DNA from: Clostridia bacterium
Lineage (GTDB): Bacteria > Bacillota > Clostridia > Christensenellales > Aristaeellaceae
DNA length: 64,000 bases
Reading direction: 5' to 3'
Assembly: GCA_017448975.1 (NCBI GenBank)
Contig: JAFSKN010000065.1
Span: forward strand, 1 to 64,000
Shown: piece by piece, positions 17,301 through 24,450 of the stretch
Layout: every line of letters begins with the position of its first letter
Numbering within the stretch: the stretch's first letter is position 1
Translations under genes and position numbers: made by a program
The notes under the pieces: generated by a model
Told to the model about the DNA's origin: nothing
The model's database searches: none
The model's input: only the letters and a program-made list of their open reading frames with translations

Positions 17301-17416
17301 CCCAAGGTGGTACAAAACCGAAACGGCACCGTTCCCACGGCTGTATACAGATGGTTCTTCAGTTCGTCCTTCCACATCTGAAAACGCTGGCGAATCTGCC
17401 GCCCTAAATCGTACAT
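14390..17416 (-). CDS. Alpha-mannosidase, glycoside hydrolase family 38
   Basis: A cytosolic glycosidase of about 1008 residues, the usual length for bacterial GH38, which releases alpha-linked mannose. The zinc-site motif GQSHIDLGWLWP lies near residue 252 and the nucleophile Asp near 366 in WQPDTFGYSAALPQ. A beta-rich N-terminal domain (about 60-170) precedes the catalytic barrel and a large C-terminal beta region follows. I use ATG 17416 (MYDLGRQIRQRF) because GGAGG is seven bases upstream; the ATG two codons earlier is too close. No signal peptide: it probably trims imported oligosaccharides. Confidence 0.94.
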   Translation of the reverse strand: MYDLGRQIRQRFQMWKDELKNHLYTAVGTVPFRFCTTLGHPTTQEAEKMPLLPCPVGTKWGGMWEYGWFFADVTLPETCEGRRVVLFSNVGGEQLVYVNGKAIGSVDLKHSYVTLTRAGRAGETFHVQIESYAGHGPRLETLGPCPPERPAIPPVTEPQCTVGETVIAVWNEDAYQLMLDVEALDSLQQILPDNSLRALRVAEALDRITRIADFELPHGAREESFRAARAALRKELSCVNGSTAPIMWLFGQSHIDLGWLWPLEETYHKAVRTYANQLSLMEEYPEYRFLLCEPALLDMLRERDEKTWQWVKKAYENGQIEPEGAFYVECDTNMPSGESLIRQLMYGKQWFREQFKVDSKVAWQPDTFGYSAALPQIFKQLGIRYFATEKLLRADPETERFPYQNFIWEGMDGSTVEALSFFKANAPVSPQLLHKRWDAERSQRRNIDTQLYSFGYGDGGGGADRDMLEMIRRLPDLEGAPRTKWGSLRGFFEETGRQAKENRWVGELYLAWHRGTYSVQRRQKQAMRRAEITLRETEALVTMLPEGEQDACRETIRRAWKTLMINQFHDIAGGVGIERVHREATEALTGIVEELRPLNGSLWRKLYGIRDGEGYVLVNPLPWFRSGWVTLPDGEEMFAELRPYEAVPAEEARLRLLAEYRVSACEKEDGFLLKNHRIEAKIDRRGRITGLRVATLSGFRDFLDAGQVMNDWRLYRNIQNVYDAWELDRGWERERMEDAVRAEARLTRNTPECAEITVDYAFGSSAARQIIRLRAAEEQITFETAVDWHERRKMLKAHFESNVLCEDAVHEIQFGYVKRPCHRSHAFASDRYEVSNHRYSALCEGNRGFALLNDGLYGLSTDRGEMALTLLRAPLVPDDTCDRGRHAFTYALRPFAKPFRESDTVRAGYELNAPVRVLPGTCEARAGYAVEGGSILLEYIKPAEDGRGAILRLYESMGETASGILRLPMEKQIFLSAMDEREETFLCRGRETTLTLRPFEIKTLRVTD

Positions 17417-17452
17417 CCTCATTCCTCCCCGTGCGGGCTTCTTTCTGCTTTC

Positions 17453-17480
17453 ATTATAGCGGAAACCTGAAAAAAGTAAA
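17453..17480 (-). promoter_or_regulatory. Promoter of the GH38-lipase-Na/Pi operon
   Basis: Minus strand TTTACT (17480-17475), 16-base spacer, perfect TATAAT (17458-17453), 37 bases before the GH38 start. Confidence 0.65.
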
Positions 17481-17500
17481 GCCGGGAAAATCGAAGCGAT

Positions 17501-17532
17501 AGAAAAAGCCGCCCCTCCGCAAAGGGTCGGCT
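17501..17532 (-). terminator. Terminator of the dcw cluster after ftsZ
   Basis: On the minus strand AGCCGACCC (17532-17524) pairs with GGGGCGGCT (17515-17507), followed by TTTTTCT. It lies 19 bases after the ftsZ stop. Confidence 0.85.
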
Positions 17533-17550
17533 GAAACGCAACCGATGGGA

Positions 17551-18900
17551 TTACTTCTTTTCACTGCGGCGCAGGAAAGCGGGCACACCCAAATCATCCC
17601 TGGCATTGGCAGCGGGCTGGGCCGGGGCCTGATACGGCTGCTGATAAGGCTGGACGGCGGGCTGCTGCTGAGTGAAGGGCTGCTGTTGATAAACAGGCTG
17701 GGCATAAGGCTGCTGGGGCGCGTAAGGCGTCGCCTGATAGCCGCCCGTGGGAGCCGCTACAGGCCGCGCGCCGCCGGGGAAGAAGGAGTTTTCGCCTTCG
17801 TAGGTGGCGGGGGCGGGAGCGTCAAAGCCCTGTGCGTCGCCAGCCTCAGCACGGGGCCTGTTCTCATAAGGATTGAAGGAGGGCACCGCGGCGCCATAGG
17901 GCGTAGCCGTGCGGGTCTTCTTCTTTTCCCGGGTGGGGAAAGGCGTTTTTTCAAAGCCGGTGGCGATCACGGTGATGCGCACTTCATCCTTGAGGGATTC
18001 GTCGATACCCGCGCCGAAGATGATGTTGGCTTCACTGTCGGCGGATTCCATCACCAGATTGGCGGCTTCATTGATTTCCATGATGCTCATATCGGGGCCG
18101 CCGGTCACGTTGATGAGCACGGCCCGCGCGCCGTCGATCTTGGTCTCCAGCAGGGGGCTGGAAATGGCCTTGTTGGCCGCGTCCACCAGGCGGGTTTCGC
18201 CCTTGCCCACGCCGATGCCCATATGGGCCATGCCGCCGGATTCCATGATGGTCTTTACGTCCGCAAAGTCCAGATTGATCATGGCGGGAACGGCGATCAG
18301 ATCGGAGATGCCCTGGATGCCCTGGCGCAGCACATCGTCGGCAATGCGGAAAGCTTCCACCATGGTGGTGCCCTTGCTGACCACCTGCAGCAGGCGGTCA
18401 TTGGGGATTACCACCAGAGTATCCACGCTCTGTTTCAAATCGTTGATGCCCATTTCAGCGTTCTTCATGCGCTGCTTGCCCTCAAAAGCAAAGGGCTTGG
18501 TCACCACGGCGATGGTGAGGCAATTCATTTCCCGGGCGATTTCGGCCACGATGGGAGCCGCGCCCGTACCGGTGCCGCCGCCCATACCGGCGGTGACGAA
18601 CACCAGATCAGCGCCCTTGAGCGCCTGGGCGATTTCTTCCCGGCTTTCTTCCGCCGCGCGGCGGCCCACTTCGGGCACGGCGCCCGCGCCGAGGCCCTTG
18701 GTCAGCTTTTCGCCGATCTGGATTTTCACGTCGGCCTGGCTCAGGGCCAGGGCCTGACGGTCCGTATTGACGGCGATGAACTGCACGCCCCGGAGATTGG
18801 CTTCCACCATGCGGTTCACGGCGTTTGTGCCGCCGCCGCCGCAGCCTACGACCTTGATCGAAGCGAAGGACGGCTGATCAACTTGTACTTCAAAAGGCAT
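17551..18900 (-). CDS. ftsZ: Cell division GTPase FtsZ with long Gln/Pro/Tyr-rich linker
   Basis: The tubulin-like GTPase that forms the Z-ring, 449 residues against about 380 in most Firmicutes. The nucleotide loops are intact: [15 protein letters not shown] near residue 18 and the signature [10 protein letters not shown] near 107. The extra length is a disordered linker from about 315 to 435 rich in Gln, Pro, Tyr and Ala (for example [16 protein letters not shown]). The C-terminal peptide [11 protein letters not shown], which binds FtsA and SepF, is conserved at the end. It is the last gene of the dcw cluster, 42 bases after ftsA. Confidence 0.98.
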   Translation of the reverse strand: MPFEVQVDQPSFASIKVVGCGGGGTNAVNRMVEANLRGVQFIAVNTDRQALALSQADVKIQIGEKLTKGLGAGAVPEVGRRAAEESREEIAQALKGADLVFVTAGMGGGTGTGAAPIVAEIAREMNCLTIAVVTKPFAFEGKQRMKNAEMGINDLKQSVDTLVVIPNDRLLQVVSKGTTMVEAFRIADDVLRQGIQGISDLIAVPAMINLDFADVKTIMESGGMAHMGIGVGKGETRLVDAANKAISSPLLETKIDGARAVLINVTGGPDMSIMEINEAANLVMESADSEANIIFGAGIDESLKDEVRITVIATGFEKTPFPTREKKKTRTATPYGAAVPSFNPYENRPRAEAGDAQGFDAPAPATYEGENSFFPGGARPVAAPTGGYQATPYAPQQPYAQPVYQQQPFTQQQPAVQPYQQPYQAPAQPAANARDDLGVPAFLRRSEKK

Positions 18901-18942
18901 TTTTCAATCCCCCTATGTTCAAAATCGGCCAGCGGCGAAAGG

Positions 18943-20118
18943 TCAGCCGCCGAAAAGGCTGCGGAAGAAGCCGCCCACGCCCACGCCCGGCCGGGCATTG
19001 GCGGTGGTGTCAATAAGCAGATCCAGCAGACCCAAAGCGCTGGAATAAGCGGGACTGGAAAGCTTCACGGCCTTGCGGGGCAGTTCCCGCACGGTGCGCT
19101 CCAGCTTGGCGGCCAAATACTCCCGGCCGCCCCGGTTGATGGCCAAGCCGCCGCCCGTCAGATACACCGGAGACCATTTGCCCAGCTTGGCCCCGGAAGC
19201 AATGATCGCGTCCCGCACGGCCTCGCAGATTTCCTCCGCCCGGGGCTCGATCACCTTTTCCACCTGTTCCCTGTTAAAGGTTTTGGCGTTCCCCGCCTGA
19301 TCCGTTCCTTCAAAGGTGGACTGGCCGGCGGAAAGGCCGTAAACATAAGCGCGCTTGATATTTTCCGCCGTGGAAAGCGGCACCTCCAGCCCGTAGGCCA
19401 GATCGGCGGCGATATGGCCGCCGCCCATGGGAATGTTGGTCAGGTTCACGATGGCGTCGCCCTGCACCATCATCACTTCCGTGGTCAGGTAGCCGATATC
19501 CACCAGCACGGCGGCGCGGTCCCTTTCCTCGTCGGGCACGAACAGCATCGCCTGGCCCACCGGTGTGGACAGGCACCCGTTCACCGCCACATGCAGGCTG
19601 CGGAACCTTTCCTGAATATCCTCCAGGAAGAACCGGTCGGCGATCACGAAGGAGATCATGCCGCGCAGCTCGTAGCCGCGCATACCCATGGGCTCCAGGG
19701 TCTTTTTCCCTTCATCCACGATGAACCAGGCAGGACTGCGGTGAATGATGCTGCCGCGGATCTCGCCCAGCTCCTCCACCGCTTTATCGAACAGGCTGCT
19801 GATATCCTTTTCCGTTACCCGGGGATCAGCCCCCTGCAGATCCACCTTCACTTCCACCGTGCGAACAGTGGAAAAATCGCCCGGCACACCCACATAAACC
19901 TCTTTGATGTGCGTATGGGACTGATCCTCGGCCGCTTTCAGCGCTCCCGCGATCGCTTCGTTGAGCTGATCCGGAGCATTCCAGCGCCCCTCCATGTATC
20001 CGTCATAGATCACCGTTCCGGCGCCTACGATATCGCAGCGCTGCCGTCCGCTGGTTTCCGCGACGAGCGCCACGATCTTGCTTGTACCAAACTCGATGGC
20101 CGTAACCGTGGTCTTCAT
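18943..20118 (-). CDS. ftsA: Cell division actin-like protein FtsA
   Basis: A 391-residue membrane-tethering ATPase of the Z-ring. The phosphate 1 motif is IEFGTSKIVALVAE at the start; the 1C domain, two DIG-type loops (VDIGYLTTEVM) and phosphate 2 motif follow. The C-terminus GVGGFFRSLFGG is an amphipathic membrane-targeting helix, so the protein is complete. It is transcribed with ftsZ from a dedicated promoter at 20211-20239, which would allow higher levels of these two than of the upstream wall genes. Confidence 0.97.
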   Translation of the reverse strand: MKTTVTAIEFGTSKIVALVAETSGRQRCDIVGAGTVIYDGYMEGRWNAPDQLNEAIAGALKAAEDQSHTHIKEVYVGVPGDFSTVRTVEVKVDLQGADPRVTEKDISSLFDKAVEELGEIRGSIIHRSPAWFIVDEGKKTLEPMGMRGYELRGMISFVIADRFFLEDIQERFRSLHVAVNGCLSTPVGQAMLFVPDEERDRAAVLVDIGYLTTEVMMVQGDAIVNLTNIPMGGGHIAADLAYGLEVPLSTAENIKRAYVYGLSAGQSTFEGTDQAGNAKTFNREQVEKVIEPRAEEICEAVRDAIIASGAKLGKWSPVYLTGGGLAINRGGREYLAAKLERTVRELPRKAVKLSSPAYSSALGLLDLLIDTTANARPGVGVGGFFRSLFGG

Positions 20119-20210
20119 CCATCCATCATCCCCTGTTCATCGGCAAAAGAAGCCCCTTCTATTTGGTCCGAAAAAAGCCGAAAATCAAATAACCCATTTC
20201 GGTTCACTCT

Positions 20211-20239
20211 ATTGTAACCTTTTTGAGATAATTTGGCAA
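20211..20239 (-). promoter_or_regulatory. Internal promoter for ftsA-ftsZ
   Basis: Minus strand TTGCCA (20239-20234) and TACAAT (20216-20211), exact 17-base spacer, 93 bases upstream of the ftsA ATG, in the 189-base gap after ftsQ. Runs of A/T between 20252 and 20300 precede it. Confidence 0.75.
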
Positions 20240-20307
20240 GCGGAAATCAAGAAAAAAGTCGCACTTTTTTTAAAAATTCCCCTTTTTTGTGAAAAAGACG
20301 CCCATTT

Positions 20308-21099
20308 TTACGGCACAGGCGGCGTATAAATGGCTTCGCCGGGCGTGCTGGCCTCCAGCATCCCGCCGGTTTTCCCCATTTCCCGCAGCTTGGCGACCAC
20401 CGCCCGCACGGTGCCGATTTTCGCCCGCAGGCTGCTTATATCGCCGATGCGGGCAGAATAACCGTCCCGGGTCACCACATATATGCTTTCCGGGTCGGTG
20501 ATATTCAATTCAGAGATCTGCGAAAGCCAGCCCTGCAATTCCAATTCCTCAAAAAGCGCCGTATAAGCTTTCATATGCTCCGACGATCCAGCGACAATCG
20601 TATGGCCTACCCGCAGTTCCTTTGGCTTTAAGCCGGTCACAACCACCATATCGTCCGGGCTGCCGCTTTTCACCCGCAGATAGCTCTTCTCCAGCACCAT
20701 GCCCTGATCGTCCAGGTAATAATTCGTTCCCATTTGCTGCACCCGCGCCACAGGCACGCGCTCCTTCACATAAACGGTGAGGGTGTCGGGAAACCGCTTT
20801 TCCATCCGTTCAAAGGTCAGGTAATGATGGCTGTTGATGCCCTCCGCGACCTTTTTTTCGCTGACGGTGAAATAGCTCACCGTCCTATCCAGGCCCGCCG
20901 CTTTTTTGGCTTCTTCCTGGGAAATGATGTATACCCCTTTCACCTGTATATCCTTGAGCCGCAGCAGGGTTTCATTCAGGATCACGGCCACCGAAAGCAC
21001 CAGGATCAGCGCGCACACCACCGAAAGCACCCCGAACCGTCTCCGGGGCGGCGGCTCGGGCATGGGATAATAATCATTCTGCGGATATTGCTGTGCCAT
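20308..21099 (-). CDS. ftsQ: Cell division protein FtsQ/DivIB
   Basis: A 263-residue bitopic division protein. A short cytoplasmic tail rich in Gln, Tyr and Pro (MAQQYPQNDYYPMPEPPP) is followed by basic RRR, a membrane helix (FGVLSVVCALILVLSVAVIL, about 22-42), and then the POTRA domain (LKDIQVKGVYIISQEEAKKAAGL) and the FtsQ beta-domain. It forms a complex with FtsL and FtsB and activates septal wall synthesis. TGGAGG precedes ATG 21099. Confidence 0.92.
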   Translation of the reverse strand: MAQQYPQNDYYPMPEPPPRRRFGVLSVVCALILVLSVAVILNETLLRLKDIQVKGVYIISQEEAKKAAGLDRTVSYFTVSEKKVAEGINSHHYLTFERMEKRFPDTLTVYVKERVPVARVQQMGTNYYLDDQGMVLEKSYLRVKSGSPDDMVVVTGLKPKELRVGHTIVAGSSEHMKAYTALFEELELQGWLSQISELNITDPESIYVVTRDGYSARIGDISSLRAKIGTVRAVVAKLREMGKTGGMLEASTPGEAIYTPPVP

Positions 21100-21182
21100 C
21101 TTTTGCCTCCAGGGGCGGCAAGGCCGCCCACGTTTGATAGGTATTGTTCAGGCCATTGAGAGAGCGCATATTCAATCACATA

Positions 21183-21289
21183 AAGCGGAAAGTGAAAAGT
21201 GGAAAGCGGAAATTGATCTTGATGCCGCAATCACTGCCAGTTTGGTATATTTTTCATTTTCACTTTTCACTCTCCACTTTTCACTTTTT
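21183..21289. repeat. Heptamer inverted-repeat element, copy A (variant units)
   Basis: Between ftsQ and murA. The left arm 21183-21214 is AGCGGAA, AGTGAAA, AGTGGAA, AGCGGAA in tandem; the right arm 21256-21289 is made of TTTTCAC-type units (TTTTCAC, TTTTCAC, TCTCCAC, TTTTCAC). The design (7-base units, inverted arms, A/T-rich middle, right arm next to a minus-strand stop) equals the other four copies, but the unit sequence differs. The right arm ends 15 bases from the murA stop codon. Confidence 0.75.
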
Positions 21290-21304
21290 GCGTGAAAGCG
21301 TGCT

Positions 21305-22567
21305 TTACGGTATTCTTTCAATCTTGGCCCCCAGCCCGGCCAGGGTGTTTTCCAGCTTCGCGTAACCCCGGTCGATGAGGGACACGTTTTCCACCACGGT
21401 TTCCCCTTGGGCGCAAAGGGCCGCGATCACCAGCGCCGCCCCGCCCCGCAGATCCCGGGCCGTCACAGCGGCCCCGTGCAGCTTATCCACGCCGGAAACC
21501 ACCGCCGTGCGGGAGCTGACCCGGATATCGGCCCCCAAGCGGCACAGATCGGCCACATGGGACAGCCGGTTTTCAAACACGTTTTCCACGATCACGCTGG
21601 TTCCCTCCGCCGTGCACGCGGCGGCCAGCATCTGGGCCTGCATATCGGTGGGGAAACCTGGATGGGGCTGGGTCTGCAAGCAGGAAAAGGCTTTGAGCCG
21701 CCGGGGAGCGCGCAAACGCAGGCCCTCTTCCTCCCTGCTGATCCGGCAGCCCATTTCCGTTAATTTGTCCCCCACCGGCATCAAATCGGCGGGGCGGATA
21801 TTGCTCAATAAAATCTCGCCGCCGGTCACCGCCGCCGCGCACAGCAGCGTACCGCCCACGATGCGGTCCGGAATGGGGGTATAGGAAACGCCGCGCAGTT
21901 TTTTTACGCCCTCGATTTGGATCACCTGGGTGCCCGCGCCGCGCACGTTTCCGCCCATGGCGTTCAGGAAACCCTGCAGGTCTTCCACCTCCGGTTCCCG
22001 CGCCGCGTTGTGCACCGTGGTGACCCCCGGCAGCAGCGCCGCCGCCATCATCACGTTTTCCGTGGCCCCTACGCTGGGATAATCGAAATACACGTCCCCG
22101 GCGTGCATCTCCCCGCCGTCGCAGCGAATCACCCCGCCGTCCTCCTGCACCTTCACGCCCAAGGCGCGCAGGCCCTTCAAATGCAGATCGATGGGCCGCA
22201 GGCCGATTTCACACCCGCCGGGATAGGTCACTGCCGCCCGGCGCAGCTTTCCCAGGATCGGCCCCAGCAGAAAAATGGAGGAACGGATCTGCTTGGACAG
22301 GCCCTCCGGCATTTCCCAGCGGTTAAGGTCCGCGCTGTCGATGCGCACTTCGTCCCCTTCCATATCGCACCGGCAGCCCAATTGGTTCAGGATGCCCGCC
22401 ATGGCGTGCACGTCCCGGATATCCGGGCAATCCCGGATCACCGTTTCCCCTTCCGGCAGCAGCGCCGCCGCCAAAATGGGCAATACGGCGTTTTTCGCCC
22501 CCTGAAGCCGCACCTGTCCTTCTATTTTTTCGCCGCCCAGCACCCGAAATCCTTCCACAATTTCCAC
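21305..22567 (-). CDS. murA: UDP-N-acetylglucosamine 1-carboxyvinyltransferase MurA
   Basis: A 420-residue EPSP-synthase-fold enzyme for the first committed step of peptidoglycan synthesis. The catalytic cysteine is present in YPGGCEIGLRPIDLHLKG, so it should be sensitive to fosfomycin as far as this residue decides. Start is GTG 22567 (VEIVEGF read as MEIVEGF) after AAAGAAG. Its place between ftsW and ftsQ, where murG/murC/murB often lie, is common in Clostridia. Confidence 0.97.
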   Translation of the reverse strand: MEIVEGFRVLGGEKIEGQVRLQGAKNAVLPILAAALLPEGETVIRDCPDIRDVHAMAGILNQLGCRCDMEGDEVRIDSADLNRWEMPEGLSKQIRSSIFLLGPILGKLRRAAVTYPGGCEIGLRPIDLHLKGLRALGVKVQEDGGVIRCDGGEMHAGDVYFDYPSVGATENVMMAAALLPGVTTVHNAAREPEVEDLQGFLNAMGGNVRGAGTQVIQIEGVKKLRGVSYTPIPDRIVGGTLLCAAAVTGGEILLSNIRPADLMPVGDKLTEMGCRISREEEGLRLRAPRRLKAFSCLQTQPHPGFPTDMQAQMLAAACTAEGTSVIVENVFENRLSHVADLCRLGADIRVSSRTAVVSGVDKLHGAAVTARDLRGGAALVIAALCAQGETVVENVSLIDRGYAKLENTLAGLGAKIERIP

Positions 22568-22630
22568 CTTCTTTCTTCTTTCAGGCTATGCCAAAGGGAA
22601 AGAAAGGTGAAAACGAAGAATGCGGGAATA

Positions 22631-22744
22631 GAGTGGAGAGTTGAGAGTGGAGAGTTGAGATTTATTTTGCCTTACCAAGGTACCACGGCGTTCTCATCTG
22701 ATTCAGCTATATAATCTCAACTCTTAACTCTAAACTCTCAACTC
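22631..22744. repeat. Heptamer inverted-repeat element, copy B
   Basis: Between murA and ftsW. The left arm 22631-22660 is GAGTGGA, GAGTTGA, GAGTGGA, GAGTTGA, GA; the right arm 22715-22744 is TCTCAAC, TCTTAAC, TCTAAAC, TCTCAAC, TC. The middle is 54 bases and ends ATATAA. The right arm ends three bases from the ftsW stop codon. Confidence 0.9.
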
Positions 22745-22747
22745 CTT

Positions 22748-23875
22748 TTACATGAGGTTCGTTGTGCAGCTCCTGCTGATATTCAGCACGATGCCCACCG
22801 CCGCCATGGTGATGGAAAGAGACGTGCCGCCGGCGCTGAAAAAAGGAAGGGGCAGGCCGGTGGTAGGGAGCACGCCCACCACCACGCCCATATTGATGAA
22901 GGCCTGCACCGAGATCATCCCCACGATACCCGCTGCCAGCAGGCAGCCGAACAGATCGTCGCAGCGCAGGGCAATGCGCATCCCGGCGAACAGAAACGCC
23001 ACGAACAGCAGGATCACCGCGATACAGCCCGCCAGCCCGAAATCCTCCCCCACGATGGCGAAAATGAAATCGCTCTCGGGATAGGGCAGATAAGCGTATT
23101 TCTGCCGTCCCTGCCCAAGGCCCATGCCGAACAGGCCGCCGGAGCCGAAGGCGATGAGGGATTGAGAGAGCTGATACCCTTCGTCGCTCATTTTAGCGAA
23201 AGGGTCCGTAAAGGAAAGCAGCCGTTCCCTTCGGTATTCCGCGCTCCAGGCGTAGTACGCGCCCACGGCAAGCCCGCCCGTGCCCAGCAGCAGCATATGC
23301 CGCCATTTGGCCCCCCGCAGCATCACCATGAGCACGCTTACAATGATGATGGTGCCCGCCGTGGACAGATTGGGCTGTTCCAGAATCAACAGGAACATGA
23401 TCCCCGGCACGATCAGCACCGGCAGGATCCCCGTCCACAGCTTTTCCACCTTCTTGCCCCGCACCGTCAGCGTCATGGCCATGAACAGCACGGCGGCGTA
23501 CTTCGCCAGTTCCCCCGGCTGGAAGGACAGGGGCCCGAAGGTGAGCCACCGGCGGGAGCCGTTAATGGACGTGCCGATGCCGGGAATCGACACCAGCAGC
23601 AAAAGCAGGAAACTGAGCAGCACCCCGCCCACCACCACCTTCCGCCTGCCCCAGAACACATAGGGCACCCGGCAGGTAACGGCCATAGCGGCGGCCCCCA
23701 CCGCCGCGCCGAACAGCTGCTTTTTGACCTCGGAAAACGGGTCTCCCCCGTCCTGGGCCTTATAATAGGTGGCGCTGAACAGGGTGAGCAGGCCTAACAT
23801 CAGCAGCATGGCCATGATGGTGAGCAAGGTTTTATCCACCGGCTTGGGTCTCCGGCGCGGCGCGGTCGTGAGCAT
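22748..23875 (-). CDS. ftsW: SEDS peptidoglycan polymerase FtsW
   Basis: A 375-residue polytopic SEDS glycosyltransferase that polymerises lipid II at the septum with its PBP partner. About ten membrane spans are seen, with the family motifs GINGSRRWLTFGPLSFQPGELAKYA and GLPLPFFSAGGTS near the C-terminus. RodA is a close relative, but the dcw setting favours FtsW. The start ATG 23875 has a modest ribosome site (GGAAGAAAGG). Confidence 0.95.
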   Translation of the reverse strand: MLTTAPRRRPKPVDKTLLTIMAMLLMLGLLTLFSATYYKAQDGGDPFSEVKKQLFGAAVGAAAMAVTCRVPYVFWGRRKVVVGGVLLSFLLLLLVSIPGIGTSINGSRRWLTFGPLSFQPGELAKYAAVLFMAMTLTVRGKKVEKLWTGILPVLIVPGIMFLLILEQPNLSTAGTIIIVSVLMVMLRGAKWRHMLLLGTGGLAVGAYYAWSAEYRRERLLSFTDPFAKMSDEGYQLSQSLIAFGSGGLFGMGLGQGRQKYAYLPYPESDFIFAIVGEDFGLAGCIAVILLFVAFLFAGMRIALRCDDLFGCLLAAGIVGMISVQAFINMGVVVGVLPTTGLPLPFFSAGGTSLSITMAAVGIVLNISRSCTTNLM

Positions 23876-24002
23876 GGCCTTTCTTCCTTTCGGATTCCGT
23901 TTGCTTTCCTTCCGTGCCTGAAAACAGAAAGACGCATCCGAAAATGCGCCTCACCGCGTTCTGTCCTTTGTATTTCTATATCTTTTTTTCTGCGTAAAAC
24001 AG

Positions 24003-24448
24003 ACAAATTGGGATTTGTGGAGGAGACGTTGGGGGCTCTCCGCCCCCAACCCCCCGACCAGGGACGTGACGCCCCTGGACCCCCACTCGGCGAAGTGGCT
24101 TGTAAGAATATATCGAACAAACGCCGCCTGCCGCGCTGGGGTTTACGAAAGTTTGACGGCTTCTGGCCCAAGAAAGCCGGGAAAATCCCAGGGAAAAAGC
24201 TCGCTTTTTCCCAAGGGATTATTCCCTGGCTTTCCCCGGATGCAAAGCATCCGGGTTGGCCGCCAAAGGCGGCCGGGCCAGAAGCACAAGGCCGTCAAGT
24301 TTTGCTATCCTTTCCAATGCGACAGCGGGAATCAAGTCGTCTCAACGCATCGAGTAATTTCCGCAGGCGAGGGTCCAGGGAGATCATCTCCCTGGTGGGG
24401 TGCGGGGCAAAGCCCCGCTGGGTCCCTTCCCCACAAATCCCAATTTGT
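24003..24448. mobile_element. 446-bp palindromic element with perfect 18-bp inverted ends (copy 2)
   Basis: ACAAATTGGGATTTGTGG at 24003-24020 is repeated exactly in inverted form at 24431-24448. Inside are several perfect hairpins: GTTGGGGGC/GCCCCCAAC near 24028, CCAGGGAGAT/ATCTCCCTGG near 24380, GCGGGGC/GCCCCGC near 24402, and a central long palindrome from CTTCTGGCCC (24159) to GGGCCAGAAG (24276). No protein is plausibly encoded. The right end is two bases from the murD stop codon. Its size, ends and repetition at 1-297 look like a non-autonomous MITE-type element; no transposase is in the window. Confidence 0.75.
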
Positions 24449-24450
24449 AT

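Noticed and set aside
17545..20217. An 890-codon plus-strand open frame opposite ftsZ and ftsA
   Set aside because: Antisense to two certain genes; its low-complexity His/Gly/Leu composition is a product of codon bias.
22631..22744. Heptamer elements as ordinary Rho-independent terminators
   Set aside because: Arms are separated by 39-57 bases, are A/G- or C/T-rich repeats rather than GC-rich stems, and lack a T-run after the stem; they also lie inside an operon that must be read through.
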